The position numbers and the translations under genes are program-made. A stretch of DNA of 64,000 bases from Phanerodontia chrysosporium. Lineage: Eukaryota; Basidiomycota; Agaricomycetes; Polyporales; Phanerochaetaceae. Location of the stretch: assembly GCA_001910725.1 (NCBI GenBank), contig MJGA01000001.1, forward strand, positions 1,240,001-1,304,000. Reading direction: 5' to 3'. Every line of letters starts with the position of its first letter. Position 1 is the first letter of the stretch. The notes beneath the pieces were generated by a model. That model saw only the letters and a program-made list of their open reading frames with translations, ran no database searches and was not told where the DNA came from. Shown in pieces: positions 33,847 to 43,344 of the stretch.

Positions 33847-35891
33847 TTATGAGATGAACAACACCGTTGACTCGCATCCACCAAGCTTACGGTGGGCATT
33901 GGCCCTCATAATAATGAAGTAGTACGTGCAACTCGCCGCAACTGAGAGACAAGTGAACGATATGCAGATGCTGTAGCCGGGCAGGTATTTCGGGGCATCC
34001 TTAGCGAGGAAAGCATACGCTGAGATGATGCCTCCGCAGTTGCCCGCACCGACTTGGAATGCGAGACCTATGGCTCGCTGGGCGTGTCCACTCACTAGGC
34101 AGGGGTGTCAGGATACACGCCTGTTACTGATCGGAGTGTCTTAGGCGCTTACCGTTCATGCTGAACCAGCATAGGACCATGGGCATTGCCGTAAAGAGCC
34201 CGGTGGCTCCGAGGAACAGGGCCGCGTACTCCGCGTGTGTGTTGCCGTGCACAGCGTACAGGATCGAAAACCCAGCAAGGCCGATTCCGGACCCCAGCAT
34301 GGCGAATGGGAAGCGGCTGCCCACTCGATCCGAAACAGCCGCGACCGTCATGCCAAACACGAACGCGCAGAAATACGGCGGGATGTTGAGAAGTTGTGTG
34401 ATCAGAGCGCTGTGGCCGTATCCTTGGATGATGGTCGGGGAGAAGTACGCTGATGAACGAGGTTAGACTGAGTCACACACTTGTAGTCAAGGCTTTACCG
34501 AAACTATATGCAGGCACAATGAGTCCGAAGTATGCCAGAGCTCCGAGATAGCTCTTGACTATGTGACGCGATATTAGTACAACGTCTAGGCCGTGTGACT
34601 ATCACGCACAATCCATGAAGGGGCGCAATGCGTCAGAGAGCTTGACCTTCTGGTTCCGGCCAGAATCGCCAACATCGTCGGCCAGCCTCGTTTGTACGAA
34701 AGCCTTCTCTTCCTCGTTCAGCCAACTCGATTCTTCCGGGAAGTCGGAGATGAGGAAGAACAGAGCGAACGCGACAACACATGTCAAAATCCCCTCTGCT
34801 ACGCGGTCAGTTACAGTCCAGCGTGGAACGCACAGCGGCACATACCGAGGATGAAGATCCACCGCCAGCCACGGTGGCCGAGAATGCCATCCATATGTCC
34901 AACAGCGTAGCCAAGGAGCCCTGCACGGCGTCAGCACGCGCCAACAGACGCTAAGTATCGACTCGCCTGCGAAAGAACCTGCGAGGCTGTTCGAATGGAA
35001 GAAGAAGCTGAATCGTTTGGAGGCTTCCGCACGCCGATACCACCTAGGTCACCGGTAAGCATATAATGAAGCGGGACTGAAGTTGAAGCGGTGTACATCG
35101 ATATGAGGTATAGGCATCCAGGGAAGATGCCGCTCTCAAAGAAGCCTGACAAACAAGAATCAGTGGGAGTTCGCCAAACGGAATGGGGAATCCTACCCAA
35201 GAACAATCGTGCGACCAGCATCCCACCGTAATTGGTAGTCAAGCCCTCCATAATCGTGACGAAGCCAAAGCCGAAGATACAGATTGGGACTGAAGAACAA
35301 GGCCATAAGCTGCGGCGAAGTTGTGAGATCTGCAGACGTTGAAACTTACGCCACACATGGGGCTTTACACGCTTCAAGATCATGTTAGACGGGATTTCGC
35401 ATAAGATGTAGGTAACAAAGCTGCAGATCGAGGTCAGTATCTCGGACCTATGGCAAGAATGAGTCTAGCTCACTAGATAAGGAGGACCGTGTTGAATTCG
35501 TTTCCCTTCAAATCGAGATCTTGTTTTAGCCCGAATAATGCCGCGTTCGATATATTGACACTGTCGCCGAAGTACTTTAGATGTACCCAACAAGAGCAAA
35601 TGCGTTAACGCTTACCGATCCAGGAACGTGAAAAAATTTAAGATGAAGATGAAAGGCACGACCCTCAGATCAATCTTGCGCATGAGGGCACTCTCTTTGA
35701 TGCCAGGGAAAGCGTCTCTATACGATCCCTTTGCACCGTCTTCAAGCGCTGGAAGGTCGGCGGATTTCTCTTCCGTGAGGACATCTTGTTTCTCAATCGA
35801 CTCGTTCGATGCATTTGAAGTGCCCGCTATCCTTGAAACTCAGCCTTTGTCCTGGTACTACGCGTAGACACTAACCTGCGGAAGAGCTCAT
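33847..35891 (-). CDS. MFS transporter, Dal5-like anion:cation symporter family (copy 1)
   Basis: Plasma-membrane carrier of the allantoate/nicotinate-type permease group; substrates are typically organic acids, vitamins or amides. Start MSSSAG at 35891, then a cytosolic leader (SNASNESIEKQDVLTEEKSA) and RKIDLRVVPFIFILNFFTFL ending DR, the family's first helix. Then VNISNAALFGLKQDLDL, YILCEIPSNMILKRVKPHVW, FVTIMEGLTTNYGGMLVARL, FFESGIFPGCLYLISMYTAS, HRGWRWIFILEG, and the second bundle through FSPTIIQGYGHSALITQLLN, SDRVGSRFPFAMLGSGIGLA and LAFQVGAGNCGGIISAYAFL to a short tail. About twelve exons; helices look complete. Closest relatives in the window are the copy at 44698 and the broken copy at 43618, so this is a small tandem family. 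Confidence 0.9.
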
Positions 35892-36658
35892 GTTCGAGGA
35901 GGACGCAATCGGCGCCGAAGACCTTGTGGAGTAGAGGATGGAGAGAGCGACTCGGGCTTGATGGTATCGAAAGGCCCACTTATAAGTTAGCAAATCCAGG
36001 TACAGCCAGGGGAAAGGAGCGTCAGATCTCGAGTTGGTTGAGAGGGAAAGTGGGCATCCTCGTCGATCCCGTGAACAACTGAATGGTAGCGCTGTCGGCG
36101 AGCTACCAATAAGCGGATGGCGCCAGGGTCGAAGAACGCGTGGTTGATGCGACTGCAACCTATCCGCTTCTATGGAGCAGGCTTGCAGCTTCTGCAGCGA
36201 GAAGAATAAGGCCGCTCGGGCCTAGCAGGGCGTCAGCAAAGAAGTTAGATGTGCTAGAATGCGTTTCACCTAGCCGCGACGGAACGCCACCAGTGGTCAT
36301 GAGGTAAGTCCAGGCGTCCCAGAGAAGATTGGACCTCCAGTCAAAGCATGCCTGCGCGGCAATCCCGCAACCGAAGATACCCTGGCAGCGAACCGCATGT
36401 TATATCCATGGTAACAAACATCGGAATAAGGGGCATTCTATTCTATGCAAAGATCTGCAATTCGTCCTTGCAAGGGGTCGTCTGGTAAGCGCAACAAGTG
36501 GATGACCGCAGTTGTGACAGAGGGCTTACTCCGTATCAAAGCGTAGCGAAGTCAATATCGACACAACTTCGCTCCGGTGAAAGATGCGAGACCCAGCATG
36601 CACGGAAAGGTCGCGGCCCGTGATGGAGTGCTGAGCTTTGGGCCGCACGTAGGACCTG
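35892..36658. other. MFS copy 1 promoter and unassigned sequence left of the retroelement
   Basis: No supported gene. A minus-strand stretch open at about 36160-36390 (phrases CGIAAQACFDWRSNLLWDAW) lacks a start and a family match. The segment up to 36658 is the pre-insertion host sequence. Confidence 0.4.
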
Positions 36659-36663
36659 GAGAG
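36659..36663. repeat. Target-site duplication, left copy (GAGAG)
   Basis: GAGAG directly abuts the left LTR and recurs at 43340-43344 directly after the right LTR. A 5-bp duplication is normal for Ty3/Gypsy integrases. Confidence 0.9.
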
Positions 36664-37176
36664 TGTGAAGGGCACGCCTAAGCGCCTTCCGAAGACGGGA
36701 CGGACGTCGAGCGAGGGAACGGGCACGGCGAGAGAGTAGGAGCAAGGGGACCCGACACGGGGGTTGGATTCGCGAGGATACAGGATGGCGGGTTGCGGGT
36801 ATAAGTGAGACGACGACGAGAGGGAAATCAGGAACCGGAGCTACCTAATTAGGAAGGTGACTAAGAAAGCGGAAGCAAAATCGAGAGGCGTAGCGAGAAC
36901 GAGTACGGGAGCCAATGGGAATGTAACTAAGGTCCGGATCGAGGCCCGAAGGCGTGCTAGAGTGCCCATGACGTACTACGAGAGACCGCGAGTGCTACAA
37001 TGACCGTGGTGAGTGCTACAATGACCGTGGTGAGTGCTACAATGACCGTGGTGTGTGCTAAAATGACCATGGGCGGAGCCCTCCGAGGTGAACCGCTCGC
37101 GCGCCGCGCCGAGCGCAGGCACGCGCGAGCGTGGTGACCCTAGCCTCGTACTAGGGGTAACGGTCAAGCCGTTACA
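36664..37176 (-). repeat. 3' LTR (513 bp)
   Basis: Begins TGTGAAG and ends GTTACA on the plus strand; same length and apparently the same sequence as 42827-43339. The stop codon of pol (37164-37166) lies inside this LTR. Confidence 0.93.
36985..37072. repeat. 21-bp tandem repeat inside the 3' LTR
   Basis: About four copies of a 21-bp unit containing TGCTACAATGACCGTGGTGA; the last copy is degenerate (AAAATGACCATGG). The same array is in the other LTR at about 43148-43235. Subterminal arrays in LTRs often act as promoter elements; that role is inference. Confidence 0.85.
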
Positions 37177-40100
37177 TCATCCCCCTTTCTAGCGCGAGCG
37201 GAGCGACGCTGTCGAGAAGGGATGTCCGGGTCGAGCCTAACGGCAGGACGCGAAATGCGACCAGAGCGAGTCGTGGTCTGCGTAGGCGCGACGTACGACG
37301 AGCGGAGGTTCTCGCGTACGGTCGGCGGCGAACGCGGGCGGGCAGCAGCGGGAGGAACGGCAGGGCGCGGAGGAGCGGGCAGCGGAGCGGGCAACGGAGC
37401 GGCGGGCGACGAGGGCGCGGACGAGGTGGGCGAGACCTGTGGATCAGAAGGGGCAAAAGGTACGTCAGTATCTACATCGACGGGAGCGGGGAATGTTTGC
37501 TCGAGGACGAGCTGGTGAGGACGGGGCGCACGAGGGTGACGGCGGTGGAATCGCTCAATGAGCTCGTTTGAGGAGGTGGGGATGTCGGAGAGCGGCACCC
37601 AGGAGTTTTCCTCGGGTGGAAGTGACTTCCAGGCGACGAAATACTCGTAACGGTGACCGATTTTGCGGCAGTCGAGGATGGAGTCGATAGACGAGGTGGA
37701 ATGCGAAGGAATTGAATCAGGGTGAAGTTCGAAGGGTTCTGGGGAGGCATGAGGGTGAAATTCGGACGGATCGTGGTAGGGTTCGAGAAGAGAAACATGA
37801 AAAACGGGGTGAAGACGAGAAAGGTAGGCAGGGAGACGAAGTTGGTATACGACGGGTGAGATCTTGCGGGCGATGGGGAATGGACCAAGGCGACGATGGT
37901 CGAGCTTGTCGGATGGACGAGTGGTCTTGATATTCCGACGTAGCAGCCAGACGAGTTGGTCAGGCTTGTACTCGGGCGCGTCCTGAACACGGCGGTTGTA
38001 ATGCTCGGACTGAACGCGTTGCGCATGCAGCAACTCGGCGCGTAGTTCGGCGTGGATGTGCTCGAGGCGTCGGGCGAGGTCGTGCGCGGCAGGGACGGTT
38101 GAGCGTTCCGTGATCTGCGGCTCGAAGGTGGGGTGGTAGGCGAAGTTGGCGAAGAAGGGGGTCTGCTTCGTGGAAGCGTTCTCCGCGTTGTTGAACGCGA
38201 ACTCGGCGACGGGAAGGTAGTCGACCCAGTCGTCCTGCTGGTACGAGCAGTACGCGCGCAGGTAGGTCTCGAGCGTCTGGTTGGTGCGCTCAGTGAGACC
38301 GTCAGTCTGCGGATGGTACGCAGTCGAGGTGCGGTGATCAACCTGTAATAAAGCGGTGAGTTCTTTCCAGAAATGCGAGACGAAAAGCGAGCCGCGGTCT
38401 GATATAATCGACTCGGGCAGGCCGTGGTAACGGAAAATGCGGTCCAGGAAAAGCCACGCCAGCTCGGCAGCAGTCATAGACTCTTTGCACGGCACAAAGT
38501 GCGCGGCGCGAGTCATACGATCGCATATGACCCAGATGGAGTCATAGCCATGCGAGACGGGAAGCTTCACGATGAAGTCCATCGTGATCGACTTCCACGG
38601 ACGCGTAGGCAGCTCGAGCGGTTGGAGGAGGCCGTAGGGCTTGTGGCGTGGTGTCTTGATACGCGCGCAGACGTCGCAAGCTTGTACGTAGCGGCGTACG
38701 AATGTCTGGATGCCGGGCCACGAGTAGTCTCGCTGGACGAACGCAAGAGTGCGTGTGCGACCAGGGTGACCTGCGACGAGAGCATCATGCCGCGAGTGCA
38801 AGATGTCTGTACGCATCGAAGCCGGCACAAACAGGCGTCCCTTGTGGAAGACCATGCCGTCTTGGACGGCGAAGTCAGGGTTGCCATGGGCCAGGGCTTC
38901 GCGCCACTCGACGTCGTCTCGAAACGCCTGTTTAAAGCGTTCAAGAAGGACGGAGTTGTCAATGGCGATCGTGGTGAGTGCGGAGACGGCTAGCGGTCTA
39001 GCGGCGGCGGCTGGAGGCGAGGAATCTACAGAAGGAAAAAGAAATTGAGTGTGTTCAGCGGTCAAAAGGGTCTGGCGTTGAGTCTCCAGGACGTCATCCC
39101 CCTTTCTAGGCGCGAAGTCCGGCCGTCGAGAAGGTGGATCAGCGACGTTCTTGAGGCCAGGGCCCCAAACGAGACGAAAATTGAATTCAGACAAAAACAT
39201 AGACCAACGAGCTTGACGGCGGTTAAGAACCCGCGACGTCATAAAATACTCGAGGTTCTTATGGTCAGAGATGACCGAAACTGGGGGCGACGAACCGTGC
39301 AGCCACGCACGCATGTCGCGAAAAGACTCGACGACGGCGAGGAGCTCCTTGTCGTACACCTCGTAGTTAATCTCTGCAGGCGTAAGCTTGCGCGAGTAGT
39401 AACCGACGGGGTGCAAGAGGCCGGCATCATCGGGTTGCTGAAGCACACCCGAGATGGCAAAGTCCGAAGCGTCAGTAGAAAGGGTACAGGGCTGCGAAGG
39501 GTCAAAGTGACGAAGAACAGGGTATGAGAGGAGTGCACGCTTCAACGCGTTAAACGCGTCGCGGCAAGCATCCGAGAAAACGAAAGGCGTGTCCTTGCGC
39601 GTGAGCGCGTTAAGCGGAAGCACGATCTTAGCATAACCGTCGACGAAACGGCGATAAAAATTGGTGAAACCAAGAAAAGACTGAATGTCCTTGACGGACG
39701 TAGGCTCAGGCCACGAAGCGACGGTCTCGAGCTTCTTGGGGTCCATCCGGATGCCGTCAGCACCCAGAAGATAACCCAAGTAAGTGACCTCGGAGCGGTC
39801 AAACTCGCACTTCTCCGCGTTAGCGTAAAGGCGAGCCCCCTTGAGACGGTCGAGCACTTTCATGACGTGCTGATCGTGCTCGGCCTGAGAACGCGAAAAA
39901 ATAAGAATGTCGTCGAGGTAGACGACACAGAACACGTCGAGAAAGTCTCGGAGCGTGTCCTGGATGAAAGCCTGAAAAGTAGCAGGCGCATTCGTGAGGC
40001 CGAAGGGCATGACGAGGTACTCGTAGAGGCCCAGCGGCGTGCGAAAAGCCGTCTTCCACTCGTCTCCTTCCTTGACGCGTACAAGGTTAAAAGCGTTCTT

Positions 40101-41576
40101 AAGGTCAATAACAGAAAAATGTGAACACCCTTGGACGCGATCGAGGAGATCGTCGATGAGCGGAAGCGGATAACGGTTCTTCTTCGTGATGGCGTTCAAG
40201 CCACGGTAGTCAACGCAGAGGCGCAAGCCTCCGGTCTTCTTCCGTACGAAGAGAATGGGCGAAGCGGCGGGCGAAGTAGAACGGCGAATGAAGCCCTTCT
40301 TCAGGTTCGTCTCGATGTACTCCGTCAGAGCGGTACGCTCTTCAGGAGACAACCGGTACATTGAACCGAAGGGAGGGGACTTACCATCTTCGAGCTCGAT
40401 GCTGATGTCGTACGGCCTGTGCGGCGGCAGTTGATCGACATCAACGGGTGAGAACACCGAAGCCCAAGGGTGGTACTTGGGCGGGAGGTGCGCGAGAACG
40501 TCTGCCTCAACGTCGTCCGGCGACGTTGAGGGCTCGGGATCAAGATCCAAGTCAGATGCCAGCGTGGAAGCTGACATCGACGCGAGCTTGTAAGACGCGG
40601 AACCTACAGCATGGAAACGAATTAGCGCGACAGGAGAAGACTTGGAATACTTCAGGAAGCGACGCGGATTCACGACGGCGATGTCTGGCGCGTCGGCTGA
40701 GGACGAGTGCGAGGGATTTTCCTGCGCCACGAAGCGACCGAAGCCGGCTCGGGCGAGAAGCGAGGACAAGAGTGGGACAGAGGAAGAGGGAGTCGAGGCG
40801 CTGGCCAAGCGCTCGTGTGGCGGAGGTGAATGTGGCGTAGCGTAGCGAGACGCGAGGGTGTTGCCGTTAAGACCGAAGCCTAGACCGACGTGCGAGACGG
40901 AGTTGAGCGAGGCGAGAGGGCGTGGAAGACCGAAGCCTTTGCCCGTAACGGTGACGCGGGAGGAACGAGTCAGGTTGCAGCATGACAGGGAGAGGTCGGT
41001 CGTCTCCCAGTTGATGTCTGGGTTGTGCCGCTGCAACCAATCGAGACCTAGAATGACGGGGTAAGATACAGCGACGACTCCGAGACTGATGATCTCGGAG
41101 TGCCGGTCGACGGTCAGTTGAGTGACGACGTCGTGCGTCACCAGGCCTGAAGCGATCGGACGATCGTCGACAGCGGTGACGGGAGTAGGCACGTCCTTAA
41201 GACGGCGGGGAAGCGAGTGGCGTCGAGCGAACGCCTCAGAGATACAAGACCCCGAGGCGCCCGAATCGACGAGCGCGAAGGTGCGCACGGGCTTTCGGTT
41301 AGGGAAGTGCAATGTAACATTAATAAAGAAGTGGTCAGGCGAATTAAGAAGGGTATTGGAAGCGAAAACGTAGGCGGGTGAAGGAATAGAAGAAGAGACG
41401 GGTATATAATGCCCATCCGTAGAACGGACGTGCGTGGGCTTCACGGCAGGAGGTGAAGAACGGGTCCCGTCGTTAACCGGAAGCCCAGGGACCTGGGATG
41501 GGCTACCGGTTAGGCTTTTCCCGAAGGAGCAGCCTTCTGCTTGGCCTTGTAGGCGGCCTTCGCAGCGGGAGCCATG
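37164..41576 (-). CDS. pol: Retrotransposon Pol polyprotein (PR-RT-RH-IN-chromodomain)
   Basis: Open from 41576 to the TGA inside the 3' LTR; there is no well-placed ATG near gag, and the first 67 nt overlap gag in the -1 frame, so it should be made as a Gag-Pol fusion. Visible domains in order: aspartic protease with VDSGASGSCI; reverse transcriptase with YRGLNAITKKNRYPLPLIDD, MPFGLTNAPATFQ and the catalytic YLDDIL; RNase H from LSTDASDFAISGVLQQ to SDHKNLEYF; integrase with an HHCC finger (HSRHDALVAGHPGR ... CDVCARI) and the core MDFIVKLP, ISDRGSLF, STAYHPQTDGLTER; a GPF module (RRLGPFPIARKI); and a chromodomain (YEYFVAWKSLPPEENSW). All catalytic motifs look intact. Pro-rich C-terminal tail. 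Confidence 0.95.
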   Translation of the reverse strand, partial: HGSRCEGRLQGQAEGCSFGKSLTGSPSQVPGLPVNDGTRSSPPAVKPTHVRSTDGHYIPVSSSIPSPAYVFASNTLLNSPDHFFINVTLHFPNRKPVRTFALVDSGASGSCISEAFARRHSLPRRLKDVPTPVTAVDDRPIASGLVTHDVVTQLTVDRHSEIISLGVVAVSYPVILGLDWLQRHNPDINWETTDLSLSCCNLTRSSRVTVTGKGFGLPRPLASLNSVSHVGLGFGLNGNTLASRYATPHSPPPHERLASASTPSSSVPLLSSLLARAGFGRFVAQENPSHSSSADAPDIAVVNPRRFLKYSKSSPVALIRFHAVGSASYKLASMSASTLASDLDLDPEPSTSPDDVEADVLAHLPPKYHPWASVFSPVDVDQLPPHRPYDISIELEDGKSPPFGSMYRLSPEERTALTEYIETNLKKGFIRRSTSPAASPILFVRKKTGGLRLCVDYRGLNAITKKNRYPLPLIDDLLDRVQGCSHFSVIDLKNAFNLVRVKEGDEWKTAFRTPLGLYEYLVMPFGLTNAPATFQAFIQDTLRDFLDVFCVVYLDDILIFSRSQAEHDQHVMKVLDRLKGARLYANAEKCEFDRSEVTYLGYLLGADGIRMDPKKLETVASWPEPTSVKDIQSFLGFTNFYRRFVDGYAKIVLPLNALTRKDTPFVFSDACRDAFNALKRALLSYPVLRHFDPSQPCTLSTDASDFAISGVLQQPDDAGLLHPVGYYSRKLTPAEINYEVYDKELLAVVESFRDMRAWLHGSSPPVSVISDHKNLEYFMTSRVLNRRQARWSMFLSEFNFRLVWGPGLKNVADPPSRRPDFAPRKGDDVLETQRQTLLTAEHTQFLFPSVDSSPPAAAARPLAVSALTTIAIDNSVLLERFKQAFRDDVEWREALAHGNPDFAVQDGMVFHKGRLFVPASMRTDILHSRHDALVAGHPGRTRTLAFVQRDYSWPGIQTFVRRYVQACDVCARIKTPRHKPYGLLQPLELPTRPWKSITMDFIVKLPVSHGYDSIWVICDRMTRAAHFVPCKESMTAAELAWLFLDRIFRYHGLPESIISDRGSLFVSHFWKELTALLQVDHRTSTAYHPQTDGLTERTNQTLETYLRAYCSYQQDDWVDYLPVAEFAFNNAENASTKQTPFFANFAYHPTFEPQITERSTVPAAHDLARRLEHIHAELRAELLHAQRVQSEHYNRRVQDAPEYKPDQLVWLLRRNIKTTRPSDKLDHRRLGPFPIARKISPVVYQLRLPAYLSRLHPVFHVSLLEPYHDPSEFHPHASPEPFELHPDSIPSHSTSSIDSILDCRKIGHRYEYFVAWKSLPPEENSWVPLSDIPTSSNELIERFHRRHPRAPRPHQLVLEQTFPAPVDVDTDVPFAPSDPQVSPTSSAPSSPAAPLPAPLPAPPRPAVPPAAARPRSPPTVRENLRSSYVAPTQTTTRSGRISRPAVRLDPDIPSRQRRSARARKGDDVTA
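37177..37190 (-). other. Polypurine tract (plus-strand DNA primer) of the retroelement
   Basis: Read on the element's strand it is AGAAAGGGGGATGA immediately before the 3' LTR, the expected position and composition of a PPT. The same 16-bp block recurs inside pol at 39094-39109. Confidence 0.85.
39094..39109 (-). other. Internal copy of the polypurine tract in pol
   Basis: Identical over 16 bp to the terminal tract (plus-strand TCATCCCCCTTTCTAG). It lies between the RNase H and integrase coding parts and encodes RKGDDV, as does the terminal copy. A central PPT is a possible role. Confidence 0.5.
41475..41522 (-). promoter_or_regulatory. Programmed -1 frameshift signal between gag and pol
   Basis: On the minus strand the gag frame reads TCG GGA AAA GCC TAA, which contains the heptamer G-GGA-AAA, a canonical X-XXY-YYZ slip site (41516-41522). 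After a 4-nt spacer comes a stem-loop at 41475-41511: AACCGG and AGCCCA pair with TGGGCT and CCGGTT, interrupted by one T-T mismatch, with an 11-nt loop. The pol frame is exactly -1 to gag and is open on both sides of the site. Confidence 0.85.
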
Positions 41577-42684
41577 TTAGGGCAGTCCTCTACCATGTGC
41601 TTGCCCTGCCCGCAATAGAAACACAGACCCTCCTTGCGACGTCGCTCTTTTTCGGCTGCGCTAAGAGGTCCACGCTTGACAGCGTCGATCTCCATGGGCA
41701 CAACCTGCGACGTCGACGCGGGGGCAGCGGCAGGTACAGCAGCGGCGGGAAGGCCACCAGCACGAGGACGTGGAGGTGGGTCTCGACGACCCGAAGAAGA
41801 CGAAGTCTTCGACTCAGCCTTGCGCTCGAGCTCACGCTCGTGCAGCTGGTCGTCGATCTCCGTGCACAAACGCGCGTACGCGTCGAAGGAGGTGGGAAGA
41901 GTCTTACCTAGGAGGAGGTCTTTAACCTCCGCCTTTAGTCCCTTGCGGAACATCGCGATCTTGATGTTGTCCGGCAGGCTGAGGTCCTTGTGCAGCTCGC
42001 GTGAGCGAGAGACGTACGCGTGGCAGGAGCCCGTCTGACGCAGGTTCTCGAGCTTGCGCATAGACGTCGCCGTGACATTCGAGTCGCCGAAGTGACGCCT
42101 GAAGTCAGCGAGCAACGCTGCGAAGTCGTTGAGCACGCCCGGATTATAGTCGCGAAGACCATAAAACCAGGACTTGGGCGATCCGGACTTCAGGTAACCC
42201 GCCAGGTATAACGACTTATCGTAGTCGCTCACGAGCGTCGCTCTCTGCAGGTGTACTGCGTTCGAGATGTCGTCGATAAACGACTCGACGTTCGCGGCGC
42301 TACCGTCGAACTGGACAGGTTCCTTGAATCGCGGAACCCCTCGAGGCTCGGGGAGGGTAGGCGCCGGTACCACGGGGGCACCTGCGCCGCCTGCTGCGGG
42401 ACAGCTGTTTGCGCAGCCTGGGCCTGACTACGGAGGTAGTCGGTGAGCTCTTGAAGCGAGGTCGAGAGTCGGTCCTGGGACGCTTGGAACGAAGAGACCC
42501 GGAGCCCGACGTCGTGCACCGCAGCCCAAAGGGCCTGCCGCTCTGCCTCAGGTGTGGCAAAGGGTGGTGGGACGCCAGGTGGGAGTGCTTCGTAGCCGGG
42601 ATCGACCGGCTGCGTGTCGGGCGCGATATTCGCGTCCAACACGACGTCCTGGTCGGTCCAAGGGTCGGTGAAGCCTGTAGCCAT
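41510..42684 (-). CDS. gag: Retrotransposon Gag with CCHC knuckle, one apparent frame break
   Basis: Structural protein that packages the element's RNA. The first ATG at 42684 opens an N-terminal segment (MATGFTDPWTDQDVV) with a helix and a Gln/Ala-rich stretch. The capsid-like core (FKEPVQFDGSAANVESFIDD, LAGYLKSGSPKSWFYGL, LRQTGSCHAYVSRSRELHKD) is in the -1 frame relative to it, and the two frames overlap between 42229 and 42427. The likely break is the run of five Gs (plus strand) at 42374-42378. The C-terminus has the zinc knuckle CFYCGQGKHMVEDC and ends SGKA, where the pol frameshift site lies. If the break is real, this copy cannot make full Gag without suppression. Confidence 0.85.
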
Positions 42685-42810
42685 GAGAGAATGTCAGTAG
42701 AATTAGCCCGGGAGGGCTCGAAATGCGAGAGAAAGGTGAAACGAAGGACGCAGCGTGTTTCCGGACGAAACCGGGCGGCTGCCGAGCGAAGAAGTCGAGG
42801 TCCGAGAGGG

Positions 42811-42826
42811 GGGGGCGAATCCAAAC
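42811..42826 (-). other. Putative primer-binding-site region of the retroelement
   Basis: On the element strand the first bases after the 5' LTR are GTTTGGATTCGCC followed by a C run. TGGATTCG has the TGG start expected opposite a tRNA CCA end, but no specific tRNA could be matched, so the assignment is positional. Confidence 0.35.
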
Positions 42827-43339
42827 TGTGAAGGGCACGCCTAAGCGCCTTCCGAAGACGGGACGGACGTCGAGCGAGGGAACGGGCACGGCGAGAGAGT
42901 AGGAGCAAGGGGACCCGACACGGGGGTTGGATTCGCGAGGATACAGGATGGCGGGTTGCGGGTATAAGTGAGACGACGACGAGAGGGAAATCAGGAACCG
43001 GAGCTACCTAATTAGGAAGGTGACTAAGAAAGCGGAAGCAAAATCGAGAGGCGTAGCGAGAACGAGTACGGGAGCCAATGGGAATGTAACTAAGGTCCGG
43101 ATCGAGGCCCGAAGGCGTGCTAGAGTGCCCATGACGTACTACGAGAGACCGCGAGTGCTACAATGACCGTGGTGAGTGCTACAATGACCGTGGTGAGTGC
43201 TACAATGACCGTGGTGTGTGCTAAAATGACCATGGGCGGAGCCCTCCGAGGTGAACCGCTCGCGCGCCGCGCCGAGCGCAGGCACGCGCGAGCGTGGTGA
43301 CCCTAGCCTCGTACTAGGGGTAACGGTCAAGCCGTTACA
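42827..43339 (-). repeat. 5' LTR (513 bp)
   Basis: Same length and apparently same sequence as the left LTR, including the four-copy 21-bp array. In element orientation it begins with two adjacent inverted repeats: GTAACGG/CCGTTAC around 43320-43338 and CCCTAG/CTAGGG just inside it. Confidence 0.93.
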
Positions 43340-43344
43340 GAGAG
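43340..43344. repeat. Target-site duplication, right copy (GAGAG)
   Basis: Matches 36659-36663. Both copies are intact, so neither flank has decayed since insertion. Confidence 0.9.

Larger units (their letters stand above)
36664..43339 (-). mobile_element. Complete Ty3/Gypsy chromovirus LTR retrotransposon
   Basis: 6,676 bp, transcribed on the minus strand, so the 5' LTR is the right-hand one. It has 513-bp direct LTRs with TG...CA ends that look identical by eye, a 5-bp target duplication (GAGAG), gag with a zinc knuckle, and pol in the order protease, reverse transcriptase, RNase H, integrase, chromodomain. That order and the C-terminal chromodomain make it a chromovirus, a lineage common in fungi whose chromodomain can steer integration toward histone-marked chromatin. 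A polypurine tract abuts the 3' LTR. The coding sequence is nearly intact, with one apparent single-base frame break in gag. It sits between an intact MFS gene and a broken paralogue. Confidence 0.95.

Noticed and set aside
36526..36745. Open frames running from the host into the left LTR
   Set aside because: They cross the insertion boundary, so they are not ancestral. Joining the two flanks across one copy of GAGAG gives only a short frame of no known family.
37222..41373. Many plus-strand open frames of 60-190 codons across the retroelement
   Set aside because: They are antisense shadows of the GC-rich pol and gag frames.
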